From the NCBI GenBank assembly GCA_963682055.1, contig OY821751.1, positions 11,966,001 to 12,030,000 of the forward strand: a stretch of DNA of 64,000 nt, given 5' to 3'. Source of the stretch: Primula veris. Its lineage: Eukaryota > Streptophyta > Magnoliopsida > Ericales > Primulaceae. The position numbers and the translations under genes are program-made. Below the pieces are notes generated by a model. That model had not been told where the DNA came from and ran no database searches. It worked only from the letters and a program-made list of their open reading frames with translations. Below, in pieces: positions 37,235 through 48,999 of the stretch (the first letter of the stretch is position 1; each line of letters opens with the position of its first letter).

Positions 37235-38775
37235 ATTTTCATATATGTTTGATCATATCCAATAATATCCAATAAAATCTTTTTGCAAATATCCTGTCGT
37301 TATATTGTCCTTTGGTGTCATATCTCCCTCAATTTATTTTTTTCTAATTTGTTTCTTGTGCATAATCTCATTATGCCTCATGAAGAAAAAATATTACCAA
37401 AAGTAATACAAAAATCTTATTAAAAGTTAACCGGTCACCATGTATTATAATGTCATTGTATAATTCATGAGCCGAATTATACAATGACAAAACACTACAA
37501 GAAAATGTCTATTTACTTACATAATACACCAACAAACATATTTATGTTGTTAAATTGTAACGGTATAACAACATAACAATAACACAATTAAGCATATGCC
37601 ATTTAGCAGCATAATTGCAACATTCCAGCAATATGTATTTAGCAACAACAATAATATGTTGCTAAATGAGTTACCAATGTTTCCCACCTAATATTAGCAA
37701 CACAATACCAACAAGATAGCAGCATACTCGATCTTAAAAATAGCAGCATAAATATTTGATGTTGAAAAACTTGCAACCAAAATTTGAGCATCATAATTGT
37801 TTTTGTTGGTAATTTATTACTTTTTTTTTTTTACAAATAGAACCTTTTAATCTAATTCAATCAAAGAAATCAGTATATCTATATAAAAGTAAATAATTTG
37901 TAATCTAATTTAAGCAAACTTATTTATTACATTGTTTTTACAACTAAAACAAAGAACACTAAGTAGAGAAGACTACAATGAGGCATATTTCAGTCACTCA
38001 ACTTTCAAATCATATGCCGGAACAAGCCGCGACATTACAAGATAATGAGATAATTAGACATAGAGTTACTAACACACATTGATTCTGGTTCGCTAAATGA
38101 TCCCCAACCTGGTTGGAAAATTCACGTTCCCTGATTACAAATTCTGGTTCTTTTATAAGCCAAATAAGTCGGTTAACTTAGGCATCGGTCCCTGATTACG
38201 TAAAAAAAAAGTCATTTTTCGCCTCATGCAACACAAGAATATTGTCTTTTACATTAAAAAAATAAATAAAAATATACTACTTTATTTGATAGTATATTTT
38301 ATGTAATGTAAAAGGACAATATTTATGTTTTAATATGACATGGTTCTACGGTTCTACTTTTTGTAATATGTTTCTTTAGGTGATTTTTTCGAACAAAACT
38401 AAAAATAAGACCAAAAAAACTACGGATTAGGAGTAAAAAAGCAACCCAAAAGCTAAAGATCCTTTTTTTTTTTTTTTATTAAGAATATAGTCAAATTATG
38501 TGAGTTTTATAAATATGTTGTTGATTTATGCCCTATTTTAATTTTCTCCTATTATTTCCCACCCTTTTCCCAATGATGAGCTAAAAATTTACAAGTTGCG
38601 CTATTTTTTCCATATTTGTTTGGCTCCAAAGTATTGGGTGTTTGTATTTAGTTTGCCTCTATTTACTTTTTTGCCAAAAATTTTGAACTTAATTATTTTG
38701 GCTCTAAAAGCCAAACGGCACACCCATCATACCTCCAATTCGTCCGTTTGTTTGTGAAAAAAAATAAAGTCTGTA
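37235..38775. other. Intergenic DNA with a possible CACTA end
   Basis: CACTACAAGAAAA at about 37493 has the form of a CACTA-element end, but the matching opposite end was not found. The rest is AT-rich. The distal part is upstream of the MATE gene. Confidence 0.4.
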
Positions 38776-38851
38776 AGTTTATTGCTTGATTCTTTAGTTT
38801 GAATTATTAACTAAGTTTATTGTTTGATTCTTTAGTTTGAATTATTAACTG
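38776..38851 (+). repeat. 38-bp tandem duplication upstream of the MATE gene
   Basis: Two adjacent 38-bp units (38776-38813 and 38814-38851) differ at about two positions. Each contains GATTCTTTAGTTTGAATT. They end 38 bp before the likely start codon, so lie in the 5' UTR or core promoter. Confidence 0.85.
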
Positions 38852-38889
38852 ATAATTATATTGTTTGTTTCTTTTGGTTTTGTTAAAGA

Positions 38890-41800
38890 ATGATGGACTT
38901 CAATCCACCAGATAAAGAACTATCCACTCCAACAACTACTGGGGCTTTAGCAATTGAGGTTATAATTTGATTTCTATAAAGTTATTTATCAGATTTCGAT
39001 CATTATGATCTAGAATCTTCTTAACCCTCCTTCATCTGGTGCTTTAGCAATTGAGTTATAAGTGTTAATGTGCTTACTGTTCTAAATACCTTGGATATCT
39101 AAAGTTGGTTTGGTTGTTTTATCTTGTATTATTTAACTGCTTTTAATTAAACTCTAGCAAGTTATAGGAACACTTGCTAATAAAGTTTTTTTTATCTTTT
39201 AAAACTTAAAAGTAATGTTTTCCAAGGGAAAATCAATAATTTTTACTATACTTTTTAGAAAATACTTTAGAGGACTTCCATCAAAGTTGCCTTTAAATCT
39301 TACGATCAAGTGGTCTATCATCAAATCGATAATGTATGTAATCTACCAAATTGCTAAGCCGGATAAAAATAATATATCAAAATTCTTCTTTTTTCTATCA
39401 TAGTTTTATAAGCACCACATAGTGTAGTTACGAATTCATTAGTATTTTATAACTTCTTGGTGAGATACTTGCCCTTACGCAGTGTCTTGAAATTTTTGTG
39501 TTGATTTTCTAAATCAGAGAAGGAACAATAATCACACCCTACAAGAAGATTGTATCAAAGTTGAAGTACGTAAGGAAGCAAAGTTGCAGTTCAAACTAGC
39601 GGGACCTTTGATAGCAGTTAGCATATTGCAGTACTGTTTGCAGGTGATCTCACTCATGTTTGTGGGTCACCTCGGCAAAAAACTTGAACTTGCTGGTGCT
39701 TCGTTGGCCACTTCTTTTGCTGCAGTTTCAGGCTTTAATGTGCTCGTAAGACATTCATTTACTTATATGATGAAAATATTTCATGTTTAATTTTAAACCT
39801 CATACGTTTTGAAATACTTGCTATAATTTTTACTTACCTGTTGGCATATTACATCATTTGCATTGATATGACACTGATGTGGTAATCTGGCACATTTTTT
39901 TTACAAGTTCGAAGAACAGTACCACTGGAAGTTGTTTTCCCTCGAAATTGAACTAGCTAAGTAGTGCTTCATTTAGACTTTCCAATAAAAAGGAACGAGT
40001 TTAGCAGTTTTATCCTTAAGCATTATGAACAAAACATTGTGGAGATCACTTTAGCAGGTCTTTGAAATTTTACCATTGCTTTTCGGTATCCTGATATCTT
40101 CTTTATCTCTCTTTAGTTGGGTTTGAGTAGCGCGTTGGAGACTCTTTGTGGTCAAGCTTACGGAGCAAAGCAATACCATAAGCTTGGCATTCACACACAA
40201 CACGCAATGATCGTGCTTCTTACCTCTTGTGTTCCTGTAGCAGTCATGTGGTTATTTACTGGAAACATTCTTATGCTCATAGGCCAAAACCATGAAATAG
40301 CTATAGAAGCTGGGAAGTTTATTCGACCGATGATCCCTAGTCTATTTGCATACTCACTTCTCCAATGCTTAACCAGATTTCTCCAGACTCAAAATGTTGT
40401 CATTCACATGATGATTACCTCTGGTTTCACAGCTACACTACATGTGCTCGTATGCTGGATTTTTGTTTTTAGATTTGGGTTTGGAATGGAAGGAGCAGCT
40501 TGGGCAAATACATTCTCATATTGGGTTAACGTGATTTTGTTGGGAATCTATGTGAAGTGCTCTCCAAAGTTTTCCGAAACTTGGTTGGGTTTTTCTAAGG
40601 TTGTGTGTAATGATATATTAGCGTTTCTGAAGCTTGCTCTTCCCTCAGCATGCATGATTTGGTAAGCTGAGTTTACCTATGCTGGACAGTGCTTAATTAT
40701 GAATTTCAAATAAAAGGAAGTTGTAGAACTCATACGTCCCCATTCTTTATCAAAGAAGAAGCAGCGTTAGAAATATTACAAAATACTTGATATAGAATAG
40801 AAAATCTGAACGAACATGAAAATATATCTTAGTTGTTTGGTTTGAAAATTATGGTTTCATCTCTTCTTTTATCTTATTGTCTCAAACATGAGGATGCATA
40901 ACTTTTGAAAACTCCGACTTGAGCTAATTTGTTTTACCAAAAAAGAAGAATAAACTATGTACCCTTATGAAATTGGAAGTTTTCTAAGAGAGTTTTTCAG
41001 AAGCGGGTCCATGAATGTTTTCAAACAAAACAGAAATACCATCCAAACTCAAAACAAAGCCTACATGACTCAATAATCTAAGTTTTATCTTCTTCAGAAT
41101 GTTACCTTCCAGAATAGTTGGTAAATTCAGAAATTAAAGGTTCTCATCTTTTAGTGTTATTCAGAGTTCATATATGTGCATATATTTCATTTTACCTTGT
41201 TTTGTGTTATAATTTTTATCATATACGTGTGCAGTTTGGAGTACTGGTCCTTTCAGCTGATTGTTATTTTATCTGGTCTCCTCCCCAATCCACAGCTAGA
41301 GACATCTGTATTGTCCATAAGGTATTTTTTTGACTTTTATGTATTGAAATTTTAAGATATTCGTTATGGGTTTATAATCAATTATCATATATGTCTGAAT
41401 TTTGTTTACTTTCACAGCCTCAACACAAGTGTGATGGTCTACCAAATCTCTGTGGGCCTTGGTGCTGCAATAAGGTCGGTGTAAATTTTCAGGGCTTCTG
41501 ATCAACCCTAATGCAAGTATATTTTTCTAATGAAAGCTTGATCCCCAAATATGATATATGAATATATAATTTATGGTTGTTCTCTTATTGTTCGTAGCAC
41601 AAGGGTTGCAAATGAGTTGGGAGCTGGGAGCGCAAAAGGTGCGCGTTTAGCTGTGAGGTTTATGTGCATTGTGGCCCTTGTAGAGGGTCTTATTGTGTTT
41701 GCTATAACGATCTTGGTTAGGAATGTTTGGGGAAAGCTCTATAGCAAGGAAAAGGAAGTAATTTCTTATGTGGCGAGGTTGATGCCTCTGCTTGCCTTAT

Positions 41801-43388
41801 CTGACTTCTTGGATGGATTTCAATGCGTGTTATCAGGTTTTGACTAGCATATTTTTTTTATATTTATTGGGTATAAAATTCTTGAGAGATAGATGAGAAC
41901 TAGTAGACTGTTAACTGTAGATGTATATTGTTTCTCATTACAAAGTGTTTGTTCTCTTAAGGCAGTTTTTGGTTTTTCTCACCCCCTTCTAAAAAATACC
42001 AATTTCTACAGTGAGAAATCCACTAACAAATCAGAGATGTAATGACAATACCACATCTCATCTACTAGGAAGTTTAAAACCATGTGCTATTCCTTGTAGT
42101 AATTATTTTGATTATATATTCTTATTATTTCATCAACTTGGGCAAGACCCCATTCAGAAAACAATTTCAGATAAACTAAAGTAAGAGCAACGCCAAGGTT
42201 GATACTTAGTTGTTAGTGGTTGTGTTGGTCCTTGTCGACTTGTTAGTAGCTTTTATCTTTGGTTCTTTTTAGGTGCTGCTAGAGGATGTGGATGGCAAAA
42301 GATGTGCACGTTTATTAACTTATTTGCTTACTATGTTGTGGCTATCCCTTCTGCTGCTATTTTAGCGTTTGTCGTGAAAACTGGAGGCAAGGTAGACCTC
42401 TCTCTCTCACACACACTCCATATAAAAGTTGGACTACAGATACTATGAGATTAAAAAAAATCATGTGGGATTAGTAGTAGTACTGTGTTTGTTTTCCCTA
42501 GGATAATGTTTGGGATTGTAAGATAGTTGTTTTCATTTTCCTATTTTCCTATTTTGCCTATATAAAATCTTGTTTCCCCGTTAAAGTTATCCACCTGATT
42601 GCTTTGATAAGATCAAATAAAAAATTTCAATTCACATAAACAGTGTTGTAGTGAACGACTTATATAAATGTGGTATTGGGAAAAACTTTGTAATGACCAA
42701 CAATTCGAGTCAAATATGTGTACCTGAAATTGATTTTTCTGGAAGGAAAACACCCATTTGTTACACATATTCCATATCCATATATTATTTAGATACATCC
42801 ATACGAATGACTTGAAATTGAGGTAATTGGAAAAACAATTCTGAAGGTAACAAATTTGGAGTGACAAGAGTAGAGAGAATTGTTCGTACTCCTATGTGTT
42901 CAAATTATTGGTGTCATTAGCTGAGGTCCTTTTTATTTTTGTTTAATTGAGCCCGGACACAATCATTTGTTGAATATCATCCTGGTTAGGTATAGCAAAT
43001 GATGCTTATAATGGGATTTGGAATACACTTTGGACTAATAATCCTGTAACAAGAATGCCAACCAAACAAGTCTTGTAGGACCCCCACTACACTTCTAATC
43101 TCATTCCAGTCATTCAGTCCTAACACACCCTCGGAACTAATTCATATTTGCATCCAGGGACTCTGGGTTGGAATTATATTAGGACTTTCTGTACAATTCA
43201 TAGCACTTGTCACTGTGAATGTGCTCACCAATTGGGATCGTGAGGTAATTTGTGCTTTCATTTCGAAACTTATTTCCTTGATCTGTAAGCCCTTGTCTAC
43301 GTATCATCCTTTATTTTCCGTACATAAATTTTTGCAGGCACAAAGGGCAGTAGACAGAGTTGAAAAGACTAGCACAAATGTTGATTGA
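38890..43388 (+). CDS. MATE/DTX family efflux transporter (9 exons)
   Basis: The exons are 38890-38958, 39518-39745, 40117-40661, 41235-41321, 41418-41474, 41598-41836, 42273-42391, 43158-43244 and 43338-43388. They join to 1482 nt (493 aa) with GT-AG introns and no stop. MATE proteins are 12-helix membrane antiporters that export organic compounds in exchange for protons. Visible hallmarks are [31 protein letters not shown] (about 46-76), [66 protein letters not shown] and a cytosolic tail after NWDRE. Exon 1 ([12 protein letters not shown]..) is the least certain; it was chosen because its ATG and GT donor give the right phase. The substrate and localisation cannot be told. Confidence 0.93.
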
Positions 43389-46300
43389 TGATAAGAGAAT
43401 TAGATTATAACACAAGATCCATGTATTGTGGTAAGTCCTGCAAAAGAGCTTTACAATTATCTAGGACTTTCAGGTAGAAACACATGAGAAAATAAGCAGA
43501 AACTAAGATCTGAAGCGCCAACAACCCTTTGATGATCTTTACTAAGGTTCGTGAATGATTGTGCCGCATTAAACTGAGAAGTGCATAAAAATATGTGATT
43601 TAACTCTAAATACTCGGTATAAATTTCATACTCATGCTCCTACATTGTCTACTTTTCCATTTTATTGAAAAATTAGAGGAGGCTAAATTACATGAGTATT
43701 AGAAAAATGGTGAAGGTTATGAATGAGTATTTTGCTTACTATGACATCTTACTTTTATGTATGAATTTGGTTGTGGTGCGATTTTCTTTATTGTTGTGCG
43801 TTTATCTCTATAGACTTTTTACTTTCATATGGAAGTTCTCTTGCTTCCATCTTGGTGCACTGTGTTTGATTCTCAATCAACACTTAAGGTTTAATTCGCT
43901 CCATCATTTCAAAAAAATTAACGAGGTTTTCGATCATTTCTTTCTGAACCAACTTATTTGTGTATCTTTTTTATTTCATGACACACATAATGTGAAAGAA
44001 CGATTAAAGAGAATTTACTTTGCTGTGTGATGGATTCTAGTATGGTTGAAAATGATCCATAAGACCAAACACCAAATTCTGTACTAAAATTTTGAGATTT
44101 GCCTACCAATTCATTATCAAATCTGTGTTTTTAAGGAAAAAAAAAGTACTGAAATTTGTCATTGGATGATAGGAAAAAGAATAGAAATGACAAGTTAAGT
44201 GGAACAATCAGAAATGGGAGCAGAAAGATGGTGGAATGAAAGAAGTAGAGGTCTTGACCATCCTTTTAAAACCTAGGCATTGGATGCGATGTTCCGCTTC
44301 TGTTAAAAGACTGGCAACCTTGAGGAGTTAGTTGGAATGTCAGTTGACTGTGGACCTTCAGGGTTTCGACATGTGTCACGCAAAGGTTTCGACACGTGTC
44401 ATGCAGATGATTATTAATGGAAATGTTAAATGATTACCCAACATAAGAAAGGCAAGCCCCTCGGGGAGCCAAAGAGGTGAGTATTGAGAGGTTTGAAAGA
44501 AGGCCGAACTTGATGACTCCCTCAAATATATGACATACACCGAGAAAGTCAGGAGCATTTGATATGCCTAAAATAGTATCCGACCATTTACTACGCGATA
44601 ACCCGACCTACATGAAATCCGGCTATCCAACGCATCAATGACATATACCTAGCAGCTAACTCAAGGGCATTCCGGTCTTTTTATCTAAATGATCATTAAG
44701 TTTTACTCTTGGGCTAATTAAAACACCAAAGCAAACACATTAGCTCTGTACTAAAAAGACCATAGTTTATGTGCGTATTGTGTCACATGTTAACATCGTA
44801 CGGTATACGAATCTCTATAAATAAAATCAACCTCATAGTATAGTGCCATCTGACAATCACTTACATCACTATATGCTACTTTATAGAAAGAGTACATTTC
44901 GTATTAGGCATTGTTTACTTAATTCCTGGTTACTTTACTTCTCTACGGATAACCTGTAAAGTTTATTGCTTTATCACATGTATAGAGAGAGAGATCAACT
45001 ATAATCGAGAGAAAGGTGAGTATTTTTCCGTTCTTGTTCCTTTGCATCAAGGTAATTTCACTGTCCATTCTACTTTTGAATTGTTGTTATACAGTATAAA
45101 ACGAGGTCTCCAAACTTGTAGTCACATACTACTGCTGAATTGTATGTCGAAGGATTAGTTCTTGATTTATTTATTTCTTAGTTTATTACTTAGGTTGTGA
45201 AATTGATGGTACATTAATACATGTTTCCTTGGTTAAACTGATATAGTATTTGATAGCATGAGTAAATAATTGTCACTTTTAGAGTTTTCTAATTATTTAA
45301 AGTTGATCAATCGTTTACATGAGCTGCAACTAAATTACAGTGTACCTAAATGTAATTGAGTTATATGTAAAAGAAAGTGAACCAATTTGAAATAGCAGTA
45401 GCATGTGTTGGTATGTAAAAGGATTTATCTTTTATTACCTCATAAGTAGTTACATATTTCAGTTGCCCATAATACGGTATGTATATATTTTTTACTTTTA
45501 GAATTGGTTGTGTATAAACTCAGTGAGATGCTTGATAATTTCCCGAAGGTTAACTAGGGATGGGTTATTTTATTTAGAATCTACAAATGATTGGAAATTA
45601 GGTTAATTAAAGAGTTTTGAGACTACCAGATGCAAAAGTAAAGAGGTAAAGAACAATCAACTTATTATGGTAGGAAGTAAAAACCGGAAAGAATTAATCC
45701 TAACACGGTCTTGATCACTTTTTTATTTCGAACCTTGATTTAGACTGCTTGAGCTCATAAATTTACCCCCGTGCTTAGAATTAGGAAAACATGGAATTGA
45801 TGTTAAACTCAAAGAGGTGAATTTGACTTATTTATCAGTTCGCTAAGCTTTGTAATTTCATAATGAATGGTAACTTGCAGAATTTAGCTACGCACCAGAT
45901 CAAATCAATAACGAAATTCAGTTTGAAACACTTATAAGGATATGTATATCTCAATGTCCTGGTTATCTAAGACGTTGGTTGACTGGGGTATTACACCAAC
46001 CAACATGATTATTATTGAAGTGTTATGAAACTCTGTACAGCAGATGAATTTTACTAACTGACTTGTTAGAATGGATGATTACTTTAGTCAGGTATTGAAT
46101 GAAACTAAAGCTAAGTAGTAATTTTTTATGAACTATATATAATTTTTTAATGTGTATTTTTTAGACACATCTGTATATTTGCCAACTTAGTAGGAAAATC
46201 ATTTTGTAACTACTATAGATAACAGCCCCTAGTTACTGCTATGATGCCGGAAAATGTAAAATTAAATGGAGTTTTAGGTGAAATAGTTAATGGAGATGGC

Positions 46301-46501
46301 ACAACGTTTTAACAGAAGGTTAAAATTCACATTCCAGGTCTGTTCTGAATCGTTTCGAGTTAATTTTAATCTGATATCCGGGTGGATGGTTTTGTCTTAC
46401 TAGTACATTATAACTATCTAGTGCATATTGTGAAATGTGTTTACAAGTTTCAAGTTATTATTTTAATTACTATATATCTATATAAAGTATATTTTGATTG
46501 A
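43389..46501. other. Intergenic DNA downstream of the MATE gene
   Basis: The first few hundred bases should include the MATE 3' UTR. The ORF at 43692-44030 is low-complexity and unlike known proteins. About 44340-45010 holds repeated GACACGTGTCA-like words and a TCTATAAATAAA box, possibly an LTR remnant, but no ends could be fixed. Confidence 0.4.
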
Positions 46502-46725
46502 TGAAAAGAAAGAAAGAAAGAAAGAAAGAAAGAGATCAAGAAGTCCGATAAGAAAGAGATCATGAAGTCCGATAAGAAATAAATCGGTAAGTCCAATAAG
46601 AAAGAAATAAATCAGGAAGTCCGATAAGAAAGAAAGAAACCAGGAAGTCCGATAAGAAAAGAAAGATATTCGGGAAATCCGAAAAGAAAGAGTCCAGAAG
46701 TACGAAAAGAAAGAAAGGAGCTAAT
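46502..46725. repeat. Minisatellite of about 25-35 bp units
   Basis: It starts with (GAAA)n and continues as units built on AGGAAGTCCGATAAGAAAGA, with six or seven degenerate copies. No coding role is visible. Confidence 0.8.
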
Positions 46726-47042
46726 TAACCTGAGGTGTAGACGTGTAGTTAGTATGGCTACTATAAGCTTAATTTTTTAATTTCTCTGCATACAGAAATG
46801 TAGTTAGTATTCTCTGTCGGTATGTAAATTGATTGTGTGATCAGTTTGTGCCAACTTGAGACCTAAATTTCATTGCAGTATAAATTTAGATTTGTTGAAA
46901 AGTATATAATTGCAGCTCTATCACTTGTTGTGACTGCTTTTTGTACCAGTATGCTTTTTTTAATATGCAGAACTTTTCATTGGAATCTTGCAATTTGTAG
47001 TTATTGGTAACGATTTCTCTTTTTCTCACAGCTATGACATAT
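46726..47042. other. Short AT-rich spacer
   Basis: Nothing was recognised between the minisatellite and the 3' LTR of the Tnt1-like element. Confidence 0.4.
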
Positions 47043-47047
47043 GTTAT

Positions 47048-47278
47048 TGTAAACTTGGCTGATTCAGAATAGATTGATAATATGAACTGCTACTTGTTTA
47101 TTTCTGAATAATCTTAGTACAGCCTATACATATCAATTTATACTATAACGAATGGAGTAAAAAAGAAAAAAAAAACTAATTACACCATAATTACAATAAT
47201 TCTCCAGATCCTAGAAATCCTCCATTAACATTAATAAACGTGATTAGCTCCTAATCAGCAGTAAATGAACGATTTCCA
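47048..47278 (-). repeat. 3' LTR of the Tnt1-like element
   Basis: A 231-bp sequence, aligned to 60276-60502 along its whole length. On the minus strand it starts TGGAAATCG and ends TTTACA. Confidence 0.85.
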
Positions 47279-47290
47279 CTCCCCCTCAAG
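47279..47290 (-). promoter_or_regulatory. Polypurine tract of the Tnt1-like element
   Basis: On the minus strand CTTGAGGGGGAG directly precedes the 3' LTR. This is the usual plus-strand primer of copia elements. Confidence 0.8.
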
Positions 47291-47815
47291 TTGGATTATA
47301 AATATTAATTAGATCCATCTTGTATAAAAAATCGTTGAAATTTTGCCGTGGAAGACTCTTAGTGAAAATGTCAGTAGTTTGTTCCATGGTCGGAACATAG
47401 ATCATACAAGCAATCTCCTTTTCAACTTTTTCGTTGATAAAATTCATATCTACTTCGATATGTTTCGTATGATCGTGTAAAACTAGATTGAGAGAAATTC
47501 ATTATGACATGCAACTCTTTCAAGAATTTCATTATCCATAACCCTTCACACATTCCTTTTCCAACAACTCTAAACTCGGCTTCTGCTCTACTTCATGCCA
47601 CTACATTTTGTTTCTTACTCATCCAAGTTACTAATTATCCCCATACAAATGTACAATATCCTGTCGTAGATCTTCTATCGTCAGGATCATCTGCCCAATC
47701 TTTCATCTCTGAAAATATCGACTCCTCTACTGTTACCTTTCTTAAAAACCAAGCCTCTTCCTGGAGAACCTTTCAAGTACCTAAGTATCATGTACAAAGC
47801 CTCTAAGTGAGCTTC
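47291..47815 (-). pseudogene. RNase H end of the Tnt1-like pol
   Basis: On the minus strand, broken frames read EALYMILRYLKGSPGRGL, then pieces matching the SAEAEFR, ICEGLW and KHIEVDRHFI motifs of copia RNase H, and an end matching TDIFTKSLPRQNF. It continues the protein that breaks off at about 57205. The conserved HPREAHLEA joint is split by the nested insertion. Confidence 0.8.
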
Positions 47816-47829
47816 TATGTAATAACATG

Positions 47830-47932
<103 letters not shown>

Positions 47933-48035
47933 TTTTTGAATAAATAAATGTCTTTATATAACTATAATATTTTATTTTATTTTTTAGAAGAAAGAGGAAA
48001 CAAAATGAATATATATGCAGGAATATCTTTAGTAG

Positions 48036-48237
48036 TGTTGTAATACACTATTAGCTATGTATTTAGGGAGACAGAAGTAGAGAGAGAGGGGAACAGTATA
48101 GTCTTTTATTATGAATGAATATGAATGGAATGTCAAATACAAGACCCCTAGCCCTTTTTATATAGATAGAGGGTTAGGGTTACAAGCCCATCTGGGCCCA
48201 TTAAGTAAAAGCCCAAGAGTCCAATAATCTTACAACA
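48036..48237 (-). repeat. 3' LTR of copy C
   Basis: A 202-bp sequence. On the minus strand it starts TGTTGTAAGATT and ends TATTACAACA. No difference from the 5' LTR was seen. Confidence 0.93.
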
Positions 48238-48250
48238 CTCCCCCTTTGGA
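48238..48250 (-). promoter_or_regulatory. Polypurine tract of copy C
   Basis: On the minus strand TCCAAAGGGGGAG sits directly before the 3' LTR. The corresponding tracts in copies A and B are less pure (AAAGGGTGAG and AAATGGGGAG). Confidence 0.8.
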
Positions 48251-48299
48251 CGTCTTGAATTCTTCGTCTTCATGCAGTCGATCTGAGTCGAGTTCATTC

Positions 48300-48990
48300 G
48301 CAGTGCTAAACACATAAAAACCTTAAGGCCGGAAAACCCAGTGTGGGACAAAACCGGTACCTAGGAGAAACTGTGTAGCCGAATGATATAGGCCGAAATA
48401 TCATGTAAGTAACTAACCACAAAACAGTGTGCCTCATCAAAACCTTGTCAGAGCAAACCCAATGGGAAAATCTCTGATCGAAGGAAAAAGAGTGCAACAA
48501 TGGTAGTAGTAGGGATCAACCACAAAACAGGTGCCTCATCAAAACCTTGCTAGAGTAAACCCAGTGGGAAAAAATCTCTAGTCGAAGGACAAAAGAGTAC
48601 ACAGTGGTAAGAAGTATACAACAGGATACTCCCCCTAATTTCGGAAATCTTAAGTGAGATATGATAGGAACGTGTCTCGCTAAAAACCTTGCCAAGGAAA
48701 ACCCAGTGGGAAAAAACATTGGTCTAAGGACAAAAAGAGTACACGAGCATGCGACTGGATGCTCCCCCTCACTTGCACACGACAGGGTGCGAAGATTTCG
48801 ACTAAGTGGTAATTAGTGCAATAAGCATTCACCTGGATGCTCCCCCTCACTTGCACACGACTGGGTGCAAAGATTTCATATTCCAAGAAAGAGTACGAGC
48901 ATTCGACTGGATGCCTCATTTACTTACATACGACTGGATGCAAGAAAATCTAATGTGGAATAGAACGAGCATTCAACTGGATGCTCTTAA
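48300..48990 (-). repeat. 3' hairpin cluster and 3'-UTR repeats of copy C
   Basis: The minus-strand counterpart of 6198-6880 in copy A. GAGCAT/ATGCTC and TTGCAC/GTGCAA stems around CCAGTCGA or CCAGTCGT lie at about 48750-48985, and the CCCACTGGGTTT units at about 48300-48740. Confidence 0.78.
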
Positions 48991-48999
48991 ACTTCATTT

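Noticed and set aside
43692..44030. 112-aa open frame downstream of the MATE gene
   Set aside because: No recognisable domain, hydrophobic low-complexity composition, and it lies in the likely 3' flank.
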